From: Uliginosibacterium aquaticum
Lineage (GTDB): Bacteria > Pseudomonadota > Gammaproteobacteria > Burkholderiales > Rhodocyclaceae
Direction: 5' to 3'
NCBI RefSeq assembly: GCF_012972705.2
Contig: NZ_JABCSC020000001.1
Span: 930,001-994,000 of the forward strand
DNA: 64,000 nt
Made by a program: the position numbers and the translations under genes
Shown: positions 17,441-26,665 of the stretch, one piece after another
Position numbering within the stretch: the stretch's first letter is position 1
How the letters are laid out: every line of letters begins with the position of its first letter
Notes under the pieces: generated by a model
Seen by the model: only the letters and a program-made list of their open reading frames with translations
Told to the model about the DNA's origin: nothing
Database searches by the model: none

Positions 17441-18922
17441 ATGTTTGAATCCGCTGAAGTGGGCCATCGCATCGACAAGAACAATTTCCGCCAGCAGGAG
17501 GCGCGGTTGCGCAATGAGTTGCTGCTGGCGCAGAGCGCACTCGGCAAGCTCGGGAAATTTCCGGTCGTGCTGCTGATCTCCGGCGTGGATGGCGCAGGCA
17601 AGGGTGAAACCATTGCCCAGCTCTATGAATGGCTGGACCCGCGCTTTCTCAGCACCCTGGCGTTTGCCGAGCCGTCTGATGAGGAACGCGAGCGCCCCGT
17701 GATGTGGCGTTACTGGCGCGCGTTGCCACCCAAGGGGCGGATCGGCATTTTCTCCGGCTCCTGGTACTCGGCACCGATTGCCGAACGTATCGCGCGCAAG
17801 CTCCCGCGCAGCGGGCTGGACAATCGCCTGGATGAAATCAACCGTTTCGAGACCATGCTGGTGAACGAAGGTGCGCTGGTGCTCAAGTTCTGGTTTCATC
17901 TCAGCAAGGTCGGGCAGAAGCGCCGTCTAGAGAGGCTCGAGAAAGATCCACGCACCGCCTGGCGGGTAACGAAGCTCTCGTGGGCGCGTATGAAAACGTA
18001 CGACGAGTTACAGGAGGTGGCCGGCCATGTCCTGCGTGTGACCAATACGGCCGCTGCGCCGTGGATCATTGTCGATGGTACGGATGACAATTACCGCAAC
18101 CTGCGCGTAGGCCGGGCCTTGCTGGACGCACTCAAGGCACGCCTCGCCGCGGGTGTCCAGCAGTCTCCCCTGGCGGTCGCAGCACCGCTCGCCGCACGCA
18201 TCGATGAGCGCAATGTGCTGAGCGCGCTGGATCTAGGGCAGCGTCTGGGAGAGAAGAAGTACGCCCGCGAACTGGCGAAATGGCAGGGGCGCCTGTCAGA
18301 ACTCTCTCGTCACAAGAAGTTTGCTGGTCGCTCCCTGGTACTGGCTTTTGAAGGCATGGACGCGGCGGGCAAGGGCAGCGCCATCCGCCGCATCACCGCT
18401 GCGCTGGACCCGCGCCAGTTCCAGATCGTGCCGGTGGCGGCTCCTACCGATGAAGAGCGTGCCCAGCCCTACCTGTGGCGCTTCTGGCGGCATATGCCGC
18501 GCCAGGGGCGGATTAGCATCTTCGACCGTTCCTGGTATGGACGGGTGCTGGTCGAGCGCATTGAAGGTTTCTGCGCAGAGGCTGACTGGTTGCGCGCCTA
18601 CGCCGAGATCAACGACTTCGAGCATGAGCTGATCGAGGCCGGCTCCATCGTGTTGAAGTTCTGGCTCCAGATCGACAAGGCAGAGCAACTGCGCCGTTTT
18701 CGGGAGCGCGAGAAAATCGAGCACAAGCGCTTCAAGATCACCGAGGAAGACTGGCGCAATCGCAAGAAGTGGAAAGCTTACCAGCAGGCAGCGGTCGACA
18801 TGATTGACCGCACCAGTACCGGCAAGGCGCCGTGGATCGTGGTGGAAGCCAATGACAAGAGCTTTGCCCGCGTGAAAATTCTCAAGGCAATCTGTCAGCA
18901 GCTTGAGCGCGTACTGGCTTGA
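17441..18922 (+). CDS. pap: Polyphosphate:AMP phosphotransferase (two-domain PPK2)
   Basis: Cytoplasmic enzyme (493 aa) that makes ADP from AMP and polyphosphate. Two tandem PPK2 domains: the first (residues ~30-260) has Walker A GVDGAGKG ending at Lys54 and the second (~285-493) has GMDAAGKG around Lys311. The lid/Walker B segment in the second is DRSWYGRVLVERI; the first has SGSWYSAPIAERI, lacking the Asp, so the N-terminal domain is likely inactive, as in known class II enzymes. Divergent from the copper operon, convergent with the S41 protease. Confidence 0.92.
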   Translation: MFESAEVGHRIDKNNFRQQEARLRNELLLAQSALGKLGKFPVVLLISGVDGAGKGETIAQLYEWLDPRFLSTLAFAEPSDEERERPVMWRYWRALPPKGRIGIFSGSWYSAPIAERIARKLPRSGLDNRLDEINRFETMLVNEGALVLKFWFHLSKVGQKRRLERLEKDPRTAWRVTKLSWARMKTYDELQEVAGHVLRVTNTAAAPWIIVDGTDDNYRNLRVGRALLDALKARLAAGVQQSPLAVAAPLAARIDERNVLSALDLGQRLGEKKYARELAKWQGRLSELSRHKKFAGRSLVLAFEGMDAAGKGSAIRRITAALDPRQFQIVPVAAPTDEERAQPYLWRFWRHMPRQGRISIFDRSWYGRVLVERIEGFCAEADWLRAYAEINDFEHELIEAGSIVLKFWLQIDKAEQLRRFREREKIEHKRFKITEEDWRNRKKWKAYQQAAVDMIDRTSTGKAPWIVVEANDKSFARVKILKAICQQLERVLA

Positions 18923-18935
18923 GCAGGGCTGCGCG

Positions 18936-18968
18936 CTTCGGAGATCCGGCCAGACCGGATCTCCGAAG
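18936..18968. terminator. Hairpin between convergent pap and S41 protease
   Basis: Perfect 14-bp stem (18936-18949 with 18955-18968, CTTCGGAGATCCGG and its complement) and a 5-nt loop, placed between two converging genes. There is no strong T-tract on either side, so it may act as a weak bidirectional terminator or mRNA end stabiliser. Confidence 0.55.
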
Positions 18969-18975
18969 GCGGGGT

Positions 18976-20415
18976 TCAGCGCATGATGGAGCTGCCGAGC
19001 CCACGCAGTGGCACGTCATCCTGCACGATCGCATCACTGACGCTTCCCGAGCTTTGCAGGGCGAAGGCCACCGAAGTAGTCGGGCATGAACCGGTGCTGC
19101 GATGGGTCAGGGCTGCAGCCAGCATCGCCTCCGAGCTGTTGCCCAGTTCGTGGCTGAAGTCGTCTGCCACCGTGCAGTTGGCGGCCAGGCCTGCTTCGTA
19201 GTCACCAAATCCCTTGGCATTGAGGCCCTTGAAGGCGAGTGCGAAGTAGGCATTGCCGCAGTTGTCGGTCTCATACATGCCATACGGCTTGCCGCAGGTC
19301 TTGCCGCCGATCGTGATCACTTCCACATCGATGCCGCGCAGGCCATTGATCACGGCCTCACTGGCCGAGCAGGTGGAGGAGGAGGTGAGCACATACACCC
19401 GCTTCAGGTTCAGGGATGGCAGGGCCACATTCAGACCGGTGTCGTAGGAGCCGAGCAGCTTGTAAGGAGTGAAGTGAAAGTCGTAATTCCGGCTTGTTCG
19501 CTTGTCGTTGTGGACCAGGTACTGGAAAGTTTTGTAACCATCGGCCGCGTTAGCATCCCGGCTCAGGCTGCCTGCGATCATGTAGCCCAGTTCGCCGGCA
19601 ATCGCCAGATAGCCGCCGCCGTTGTAGCGCATGTCCACTACCAAATCGCTGACTCCCGCTTTGGCGAGGTCGCTGATGGCGCTTGCGAGCTTGTTTTCGG
19701 AAGGTTTTGTAAATTCGTGGAAGGCCATATATCCAATTTGAGCGCTTCCTGCAGGGAGTATTGAGGCCAGTGGTAGTGGGTCGGAACTGAAGCTGGCGGC
19801 TGTCAGGGTGACGGAAATGCTGGCGCCGTCGGACTGGCGTACATAGGCCAGGCTGACCTTGTCTCCCACCTTGCCGTAGTAGAGCGCGTTGATCTGTGCG
19901 CTGCTGAGGTTACTGCTCACACTGCTGCCATTGATGGCGGTGATCCGGTCGCCACGCTTGAGGCCGCCCAAGGCTGCCGGGCTGCCCGGCTGCACCAGCG
20001 CTACGCGCAGGCTCTGAGCGCTGTCACGGCGGGTGTCGATGCCCACTCCGGTGGCGCTGCCGGACTGAAACATGGCGGCAGCTTCTGCTGCGGTGATCAC
20101 GAAACTGAAGCGATCCTTGGCGGGCTGGGCGCGGCTGGTGAGATCAAGGAAGAAATCGGCAGGCTGGCCTGCGTAGGAGGCGGCCGTTGTTTGCGGTGCG
20201 TCCTTGTAGAACAGGTAGTCGTTGTCGACATGATTGCGCACGAAGTTCAGTTGCTCCGTGTTGCTGCAAGTACTCGCGGTACTGCTGGATGAGCTGCTGG
20301 TGGCGGTTGCTGTAGTGGTGGTGCTGCTACCTCCGCCGCCGCCGCCACCTCCACCGCATGCAGTGAGTACAAGTGTTGCCAGGATGAGTGGCAGATAACG
20401 GATACAGGCGTGCAT
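18976..20415 (-). CDS. S41-family (C-terminal processing-type) lipoprotein protease
   Basis: Probable lipoprotein (479 aa): the signal ends LTAC with lipid-anchored Cys20, followed by nine glycines and a Ser/Thr tract. Then an N-terminal helical part, a PDZ domain (VALVQPGSPAALGGLKRGDRI) and the tail-specific protease core, with DMRYNGGG and the nucleophile segment SSSTCSASEAV. The S-C-S-A-S order places the catalytic Ser before Ala-Ser-Glu. Substrate unknown. A purine-rich GGGGGGAAG precedes the start. Located convergent to pap. Confidence 0.88.
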   Translation of the reverse strand: MHACIRYLPLILATLVLTACGGGGGGGGGSSTTTTATATSSSSSSTASTCSNTEQLNFVRNHVDNDYLFYKDAPQTTAASYAGQPADFFLDLTSRAQPAKDRFSFVITAAEAAAMFQSGSATGVGIDTRRDSAQSLRVALVQPGSPAALGGLKRGDRITAINGSSVSSNLSSAQINALYYGKVGDKVSLAYVRQSDGASISVTLTAASFSSDPLPLASILPAGSAQIGYMAFHEFTKPSENKLASAISDLAKAGVSDLVVDMRYNGGGYLAIAGELGYMIAGSLSRDANAADGYKTFQYLVHNDKRTSRNYDFHFTPYKLLGSYDTGLNVALPSLNLKRVYVLTSSSTCSASEAVINGLRGIDVEVITIGGKTCGKPYGMYETDNCGNAYFALAFKGLNAKGFGDYEAGLAANCTVADDFSHELGNSSEAMLAAALTHRSTGSCPTTSVAFALQSSGSVSDAIVQDDVPLRGLGSSIMR

Positions 20416-20525
20416 GACAACTTCCCCCCGGATTTTGTTTTTGGATGATATTTATTGAGGCCGATTATACGGACTGCTGCCCATCTGTCATTTGTTCCAG
20501 TGGGTCGCTTTGATATCGGGCAAGT

Positions 20526-20539
20526 TGCGATTTATCGCA
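20526..20539. repeat. 14-bp palindrome upstream of aroG
   Basis: TGCGAT-TT-ATCGCA, a perfect dyad about 80 bp before the DAHP synthase start, between the divergent S41 protease and aroG. Position would suit an operator, but no regulator can be named. Confidence 0.35.
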
Positions 20540-20619
20540 CCGATAGCCTTGTGCAGGCGGGCTCAAGCGAGGTTCCGGGCTAGAATGAGGCCCTGATCCT
20601 GTTGTCCGAACGAAACATC

Positions 20620-21702
20620 ATGAGTGCTTCCAACCAGCTTCACATCGACGATGTCCGCATCCGCGAAATCAAGGAGCTCGCTCCGCCTGCTCACGTGCTA
20701 CGCGAGTTTCCGGCGACCGAACGCTCCGCCCAGACCGCTTTCGAGGCGCGCAGTGCGATCCACCGCATCCTGCATGGCGCAGACGATCGCCTTCTGGTGG
20801 TGATCGGGCCGTGTTCGATCCATGACACGAATGCTGCTGTCGAGTATGCCAAGCGCCTCAAGGAGCGGGCTGAATACTTCAAGGACGACTTGTTGATCGT
20901 GATGCGCGTCTATTTCGAGAAGCCGCGTACCACGGTGGGCTGGAAGGGCCTGATCAATGATCCGGGGATGGATAGCAGCTACCGCATCAACGACGGCCTG
21001 CGCCTTGCGCGCAAGGTGTTGTGGGAAGTGAATGAGTTGGGCCTACCGGCGGCGACCGAATTCCTCGACATGATCACCCCGCAGTACATCGCTGACCTGA
21101 TCTCGTGGGGCGCGATCGGCGCACGTACCACCGAGAGCCAGGTGCACCGTGAGTTGGCGTCGGGGCTGTCCTGTCCGGTCGGTTTCAAGAACGGCACCGA
21201 CGGCAACGTGAAAATTGCGGTGGACGCGATCAAGGCTGCTGCGGCGCCGCATCATTTCCTGTCGGTGACCAAGGCGGGCCACTCGGCCATCGTGTCGACT
21301 AGCGGCAACGAGGATTGCCACCTGATTCTGCGTGGCGGCAAGGAGCCTAATTACGACGCCGTCAGCGTCGACAAGGCCTGCAAGGAGCTTGCCGCCAGCG
21401 GCGTGGCTTCCAAAGTGATGGTGGACTTCTCGCACGCCAACAGCAGCAAGAAGTACGAGCGCCAGATTGAAGTGGGCAGGGATGTTGCGGCGCAGATGGC
21501 GGCTGGCGATGAGCGTATCTTCGGCATCATGTGCGAATCCCACCTCGTGGCCGGGCGCCAGGATCTGGTGCCGGGCAAGGCCCTTGAGTACGGCAAGAGC
21601 ATCACCGATGCTTGCATCGGCTGGGAGGACTCGGTTGCTCTGCTCGAGACGCTGGCTGAAGGTGTGCGGCAGCGCCGCATCGCCCGCTCCGCTCAGGAAT
21701 AA
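20620..21702 (+). CDS. aroG: 3-deoxy-7-phosphoheptulonate (DAHP) synthase, class I
   Basis: First enzyme of the shikimate pathway (360 aa): condenses phosphoenolpyruvate and erythrose 4-phosphate. Class I AroF/G/H type, with RPLLVVIGPCSIHD-like LLVVIGPCSIHD, metal Cys in GPCS, FEKPRTTVGWKGL, and SHANSSKKYERQ near the end. N-terminal ~35 residues form the allosteric extension; feedback specificity (Phe, Tyr or Trp) cannot be read reliably. ATG 20620 is preferred to the TTG at 20602. A strong terminator follows. Confidence 0.94.
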   Translation: MSASNQLHIDDVRIREIKELAPPAHVLREFPATERSAQTAFEARSAIHRILHGADDRLLVVIGPCSIHDTNAAVEYAKRLKERAEYFKDDLLIVMRVYFEKPRTTVGWKGLINDPGMDSSYRINDGLRLARKVLWEVNELGLPAATEFLDMITPQYIADLISWGAIGARTTESQVHRELASGLSCPVGFKNGTDGNVKIAVDAIKAAAAPHHFLSVTKAGHSAIVSTSGNEDCHLILRGGKEPNYDAVSVDKACKELAASGVASKVMVDFSHANSSKKYERQIEVGRDVAAQMAAGDERIFGIMCESHLVAGRQDLVPGKALEYGKSITDACIGWEDSVALLETLAEGVRQRRIARSAQE

Positions 21703-21714
21703 GCTGATCCGCAG

Positions 21715-21748
21715 AAAAAAGGGCCGGGTAGAAACCGGCCCTTTTTTT
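21715..21748. terminator. Bidirectional terminator between aroG and proB
   Basis: GGGCCGG (21721-21727) / CCGGCCC (21735-21741), preceded by six A and followed by seven T, so it works for both convergent genes. Confidence 0.9.
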
Positions 21749-21760
21749 CTGGGGCGGCGT

Positions 21761-22876
21761 TCAGCGCAGAACCAGATTGTCGCGATGGATCAGCTCGGGC
21801 TCTTCGATGTAGCCCAGAAGCTGTTCGAATTCGTTGCTGGCGTGGCGTGCAATGCGCCGGGCTTCTGAGCTGGCGTAATTGCTGAGACCGCGCGCGAGTT
21901 CATGCCCGCTCTGATCCAGGCAGGCTACGGCAGCGCCGCGGCCGAATTCACCGCGCACTTCCGTCACGCCGATCGACAGCAGGCTGGCCCCCCCCTTGAG
22001 CGCCCTGGCGGCCCCCTCATCCAGCACGAAGCTGCCGGCCAGCTGCAGGTGATCAGCCAGCCATTGCTTGCGTGCGGCGAGCGGCGTGCTGCTGGCGTAG
22101 AGCAGGGTGCCCAGTGATTCGCCCGCAGCCAGTCGAATCAGCGGATCGGTTTCCCGGCCGGATGCGATCAGGGTGTGCGCGCCGGAAGAGGCTGCGCGTT
22201 GTGCCGCACGGATCTTGGTGATCATGCCGCCGCGCGAGATACCGCTGCCGGCACCACCCGCCATGGCTTCATAGCTGCGGTCTTCGGCCTGGCCTTCGCT
22301 GATCAGGGTGGCGGCCGGATCCTTGCGCGGGTCTGCGGTGTACAGGCCTTTCTGGTCGGTCAGGATGATCAGCGCATCCGCTTCGATCAGATTGGCGACC
22401 AGTGCGCCCAGCGTGTCGTTGTCACCGAACTTGATTTCGTCGGTCACGACAGTGTCATTCTCGTTGATGATTGGCACCACGCCCAGTTCCAGCAGGGTGG
22501 ACAGCGTGGAGCGCGAATTCAGGTAGCGCAGGCGATCGGCCAGATCGGCATGGGTCAGCAGGAGCTGGGCGGTTTTCAGGCCGTACTGGTTGAATGCGCC
22601 CTCATACGCCTGTGCCAGGCCCATCTGGCCGACGGCTGCGGCTGCCTGCAGGGCATGCGTCTCGGCCGGCCGCTCACTCCAGCCCAAGCGCTGCATGCCG
22701 GCCGCAATCGCGCCGCTGGAGACCAGTACGATCTCGCGGCCTTCGGTTCTCAGTGCGGCAATCTGGCGCGCCCAGTCGCCGATGGCAGCCAGGTCAAGAC
22801 CCGCACCGTTGTTGGTGACGAGGGCGGAGCCTACTTTGACGACGAGACGGCGAGCGTTGCGGATGGCATTGCGCAT
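21761..22876 (-). CDS. proB: Glutamate 5-kinase ProB
   Basis: First enzyme of proline synthesis (371 aa): phosphorylates glutamate. N-terminal amino-acid-kinase domain (residues ~1-260; [57 protein letters not shown]-like [12 protein letters not shown]) and C-terminal PUA domain (~275-371). Last gene in the rplU-rpmA-obg-proB order usual in betaproteobacteria; 85 nt separate it from obg, containing a small palindromic repeat. Confidence 0.95.
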   Translation of the reverse strand: MRNAIRNARRLVVKVGSALVTNNGAGLDLAAIGDWARQIAALRTEGREIVLVSSGAIAAGMQRLGWSERPAETHALQAAAAVGQMGLAQAYEGAFNQYGLKTAQLLLTHADLADRLRYLNSRSTLSTLLELGVVPIINENDTVVTDEIKFGDNDTLGALVANLIEADALIILTDQKGLYTADPRKDPAATLISEGQAEDRSYEAMAGGAGSGISRGGMITKIRAAQRAASSGAHTLIASGRETDPLIRLAAGESLGTLLYASSTPLAARKQWLADHLQLAGSFVLDEGAARALKGGASLLSIGVTEVRGEFGRGAAVACLDQSGHELARGLSNYASSEARRIARHASNEFEQLLGYIEEPELIHRDNLVLR

Positions 22877-22880
22877 GGTG

Positions 22881-22949
22881 TGTAGGGTGCGCCATGCGCA
22901 CCTTCGTGCAAGGGGTTGAGAGCAAGATGCTGCGCTACGCGCAGCCTAC
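22881..22949. repeat. Short palindromic intergenic element between obg and proB
   Basis: Contains the hairpin GGTGCGC (22886-22892) CAT GCGCACC (22896-22902) and is bounded by TGTAGG (22881-22886) and CCTAC (22945-22949). It resembles the TGTAGGGTGCGC-type repeats scattered in betaproteobacterial genomes; copy number elsewhere not seen here. Confidence 0.4.
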
Positions 22950-22961
22950 GATTTCGAGTGC

Positions 22962-24122
<1,161 letters not shown>

Positions 24123-24131
24123 TCAAAAATG

Positions 24132-24162
24132 AAAAAGCCCCATCGCTGCGCGAAGGGGCTTT
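24132..24162 (-). terminator. Terminator between rpmA and obg
   Basis: AAAGCCCC (24134-24141) / GGGGCTTT (24155-24162); on the minus strand followed by TTTTTCATTTTT. Would end most rplU-rpmA transcripts and leave partial read-through to obg. Confidence 0.75.
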
Positions 24163-24183
24163 CTGCTATCGCGCGGAAGCTGA

Positions 24184-24450
24184 TCAGGCCTGAGCTTCCG
24201 GAACGATGGTCACGGTGCGACGCTGCTGCGGGCCCTTAACCACGAACTTCACGTGGCCGTCCTTCAGTGCGAACAGGGTGTGATCCTTGCCGATGCCGAC
24301 GTTCTCGCCCGGGTGATATTCAGTGCCGCGCTGACGAACAATGATGTTGCCAGCCAGAACGAATTGACCACCGTAGCGCTTGACGCCGAGTCGTTTTGCT
24401 TCTGATTCGCGGCCGTTACGTGAACTGCCGCCTGCTTTTTTGTGTGCCAT
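24184..24450 (-). CDS. rpmA: 50S ribosomal protein L27
   Basis: Ribosomal protein of 88 aa whose N-terminal tail reaches the peptidyl-transferase centre. Starts [21 protein letters not shown] without the Firmicutes-type cleaved extension, and contains [26 protein letters not shown]-type family sequence. 17 nt behind rplU. Confidence 0.98.
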   Translation of the reverse strand: MAHKKAGGSSRNGRESEAKRLGVKRYGGQFVLAGNIIVRQRGTEYHPGENVGIGKDHTLFALKDGHVKFVVKGPQQRRTVTIVPEAQA

Positions 24451-24467
24451 GGCGTATTAGCTCCTGC

Positions 24468-24779
24468 TTAGGCCGAAATCGCTTCGATGCGGATTTCGGT
24501 GAAATTCTGACGGTGGCCCTGATGCTTCTGGTAGTGCTTACGGCGACGCATCTTGAAGATCTCGACCTTCTTGTGACGACCCTGAGCCAGGACAGTAGCT
24601 TTGACAGATGCACCTTCAACCAGGGGAGCGCCGATCTTAACGGACTCGCCTTCGCCGACCATGAGGATCTGGTCCAGCGTGATTTCAGTGCCAACGTCTG
24701 CCGGTATCTGTTCTATTTTGATTTTTTCGCCAGCGGCAACGCGATACTGCTTGCCCCCGGTTTTTATGACCGCGTACAT
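24468..24779 (-). CDS. rplU: 50S ribosomal protein L21
   Basis: Ribosomal protein of 103 aa that binds 23S rRNA. Begins [14 protein letters not shown], and contains [16 protein letters not shown], the family signature. ATG 24779 is chosen over an upstream codon at 24845 because the family starts at MYAV and because the -10/-35 elements lie in the interval. First gene of rplU-rpmA-obg-proB, divergent from ispB. Confidence 0.98.
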   Translation of the reverse strand: MYAVIKTGGKQYRVAAGEKIKIEQIPADVGTEITLDQILMVGEGESVKIGAPLVEGASVKATVLAQGRHKKVEIFKMRRRKHYQKHQGHRQNFTEIRIEAISA

Positions 24780-24816
24780 GTGGAACTCCAATTGCAAAGA
24801 GCGTGGGAAACGCGAG

Positions 24817-24845
24817 ATTATGTTGATTCGAAAAGGGAAAGTCAA
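24817..24845 (-). promoter_or_regulatory. Sigma-70 promoter of rplU
   Basis: Minus strand: TTGACT (24840-24845), 17-nt spacer, CATAAT (24817-24822), 38 nt before the rplU ATG. Confidence 0.75.
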
Positions 24846-24864
24846 GCCGTATCTTCTGTTCAGC

Positions 24865-24894
24865 TTGACGCTGCTGCGAGCCGCCGCCTAACAT
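24865..24894 (+). promoter_or_regulatory. Sigma-70 promoter of ispB
   Basis: TTGACG (24865-24870), 18-nt spacer, TAACAT (24889-24894), 32 nt before the ispB start and back-to-back with the rplU promoter. Confidence 0.55.
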
Positions 24895-24926
24895 CCCGCC
24901 TTTCCCCAAACGCCCCGAGTGAAGCC

Positions 24927-25895
24927 TTGCAGCTAGAACAACTCTACGCGCCGGTGGCCGCAGACATGGAAGCGGTCAACCAGGTCATCCGCAAGCGCCT
25001 GTCTTCCGAAGTCGTCCTGATCAATCAGGTAGCCGAGTACATTATCGGCGCCGGTGGCAAGCGCATGCGTCCGGCGCTGTTGTTGCTGGTGGCTAATGCG
25101 CTGGGCTATCGCGGCACACATCATCACGAATTGGCCGCAGTGGTGGAGTTTATCCATACCGCCACCTTGTTGCATGACGATGTGGTGGACGAGTCTGATT
25201 TGCGCCGCGGCCGCAGCACGGCGAACGCCATGTTCGGCAACGCTGCGGCTGTTTTGGTGGGTGACTTCCTGTATTCCCGCGCCTTTCAGATGATGGTGGG
25301 GGTGAAGGACATGCGCGTGATGAGCGTGCTGGCTGATGCCACCAACGTGATCGCTGAAGGGGAGGTGTTGCAACTCCTCAATGTACACAATGCAGATGTG
25401 ACGGTAGAGGATTACCTGAGGGTGATTCATTACAAGACCGCCACCCTGTTTGAGGCTGCTACTCGTCTGGGCGCCATTCTCGGCAGCCTGGATGAGGCCG
25501 GGCAGGAACGCCTGGCCGCATTCGGCCGCCATATCGGCACAGCCTTCCAGCTGATTGATGATGTGCTGGATTATTCAGGGGATGAAGCGGAAACCGGCAA
25601 GCATCTTGGCGATGATCTCGCTGAAGGCAAGCCGACCCTGCCGTTGATCCATGTGATGCAACATGGTGAGCCTGCTGAGGCAGCGCTGGTGCGTCGGGCA
25701 ATCGAAGAGGGTGGGCGCGAGTTGTTTGCCGAGGTGATGGCCGCTGTGCACGCGACTGGCGCACTCGAAGCAACGCGCGCTCATGCCGCGCGTGAGGCTG
25801 AGGCCGCTGCGGCACTTTTGATTGAACTTCCCCCTTCCAATTTCAAGGAAGTGCTGCTACAATTATGTTCTTTCGCAGTTGGCCGGAACCACTAA
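24927..25895 (+). CDS. ispB: Octaprenyl (polyprenyl) diphosphate synthase
   Basis: Trans-prenyltransferase (322 aa) that makes the quinone side chain from isopentenyl and farnesyl diphosphates. The first Asp-rich motif is LLHDDVVDESDLRRG, the second QLIDDVLDYSGD, with GGKRMRP near the N-terminus. Start TTG 24927 gives the family-like QLEQLYAPVAADM; the next in-frame ATG (24966) would cut conserved residues. Exact chain length cannot be read. tRNA-Pro follows 28 nt downstream. Confidence 0.93.
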   Translation: MQLEQLYAPVAADMEAVNQVIRKRLSSEVVLINQVAEYIIGAGGKRMRPALLLLVANALGYRGTHHHELAAVVEFIHTATLLHDDVVDESDLRRGRSTANAMFGNAAAVLVGDFLYSRAFQMMVGVKDMRVMSVLADATNVIAEGEVLQLLNVHNADVTVEDYLRVIHYKTATLFEAATRLGAILGSLDEAGQERLAAFGRHIGTAFQLIDDVLDYSGDEAETGKHLGDDLAEGKPTLPLIHVMQHGEPAEAALVRRAIEEGGRELFAEVMAAVHATGALEATRAHAAREAEAAAALLIELPPSNFKEVLLQLCSFAVGRNH

Positions 25896-25923
25896 GGCTT
25901 CAGCTGGGAGTGCAGTAACAAAA

Positions 25924-26000
25924 CGGGGTGTAGCTTAGCCTGGTAGAGCGCTACGTTCGGGACGTAGAGGCCGGAGGTTCGAATCCTCTCACCCCGACCA
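25924..26000 (+). tRNA. tRNA-Pro (anticodon CGG)
   Basis: Cloverleaf with acceptor CGGGGTG/CACCCCG, anticodon stem CTACG/CGTAG around loop TTCGGGA (anticodon CGG), T-arm GGTTCGAATCC and encoded CCA (25998-26000). Confidence 0.97.
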
Positions 26001-26005
26001 GATAC

Positions 26006-26047
26006 AACGGCCGGATCAACAAAATGTTGATCCGGCCGTTTTCATTT
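26006..26047 (+). terminator. Terminator after tRNA-Pro
   Basis: 15-bp perfect stem (26006-26020 with 26026-26040), loop AAAAT, then TTCATTT. Confidence 0.88.
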
Positions 26048-26169
26048 CCGGTGTGGTGTGAAGCCTTATGTCGGGCTGAGAAGGCTCTGGCATCTTTCCG
26101 GGAGACGCTGACCTGTGTAAGGCGGCTGAAGTGGCGCTTTGGCTGGCGGCCACGGCTCCAGTATGTGGC

Positions 26170-26454
26170 TCAGGCGGTTTGATTCCAGCCCAGCGTTTTC
26201 AGGGCGTGCGAAACCTGATGGAGCGCTTCAGTGCGACAGCTCTTGCCTGCCAGCGAGAATTGTTCTGGTCCCAGCAGAGGTTGGCGCTCGGGCGCCTGAT
26301 TGCCCCGGTGGATGAAGAGATAGAGACCATCACCATCTTCGTCGGTGCCGACGATTCCATAACGACTGCTGCCATGCACGCCACGGATCCACCAGGACCA
26401 GCGCGGCGCTCGGCCATTTGCGCAGTAACTGGTTGATTCGATGTGAAAAGACAT
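26170..26454 (-). CDS. Hypothetical protein
   Basis: Frame of 94 aa, unrecognised. It is rich in Trp (WSWWIRG), Gly and His, ends ALKTLGWNQTA and has no signal or membrane segment. The minus-strand reading looks more protein-like (balanced composition, DEDGDGLYLF) than the overlapping plus-strand frame 26131-26436. No clear ribosome-binding site precedes the ATG, which lowers confidence. Located between the tRNA terminator and the divergent CNNM/CorC-like gene. Confidence 0.5.
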   Translation of the reverse strand: MSFHIESTSYCANGRAPRWSWWIRGVHGSSRYGIVGTDEDGDGLYLFIHRGNQAPERQPLLGPEQFSLAGKSCRTEALHQVSHALKTLGWNQTA

Positions 26455-26665
26455 GTTCTGGTAGTGTTCGTGGATAGAGGGAGGCGAATCCTAGGGTAAA
26501 CCCTTGTGTTCGGGTAGGGGTAATCGTCAATTTTTGCAACCGATTGATTCTGAACAAGCTTCGGAGGTGGTGGCTGCTCAATCTAGGGGGCGTAAGCGGC
26601 CGGAGGGTCGGCGTGCTATTCTTCGACGCTTGTGAAAACCTCGCCGGATCAGGCCGGCGATATGT

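Noticed and set aside
25924-26047. tRNA-Pro as an integration site
   Set aside because: No integrase and no duplicated tRNA 3' end were found nearby; the downstream inverted repeat is a normal terminator.
26131-26436. 101-aa plus-strand frame
   Set aside because: Overlaps the minus-strand hypothetical protein, which has the better composition; no family resemblance.
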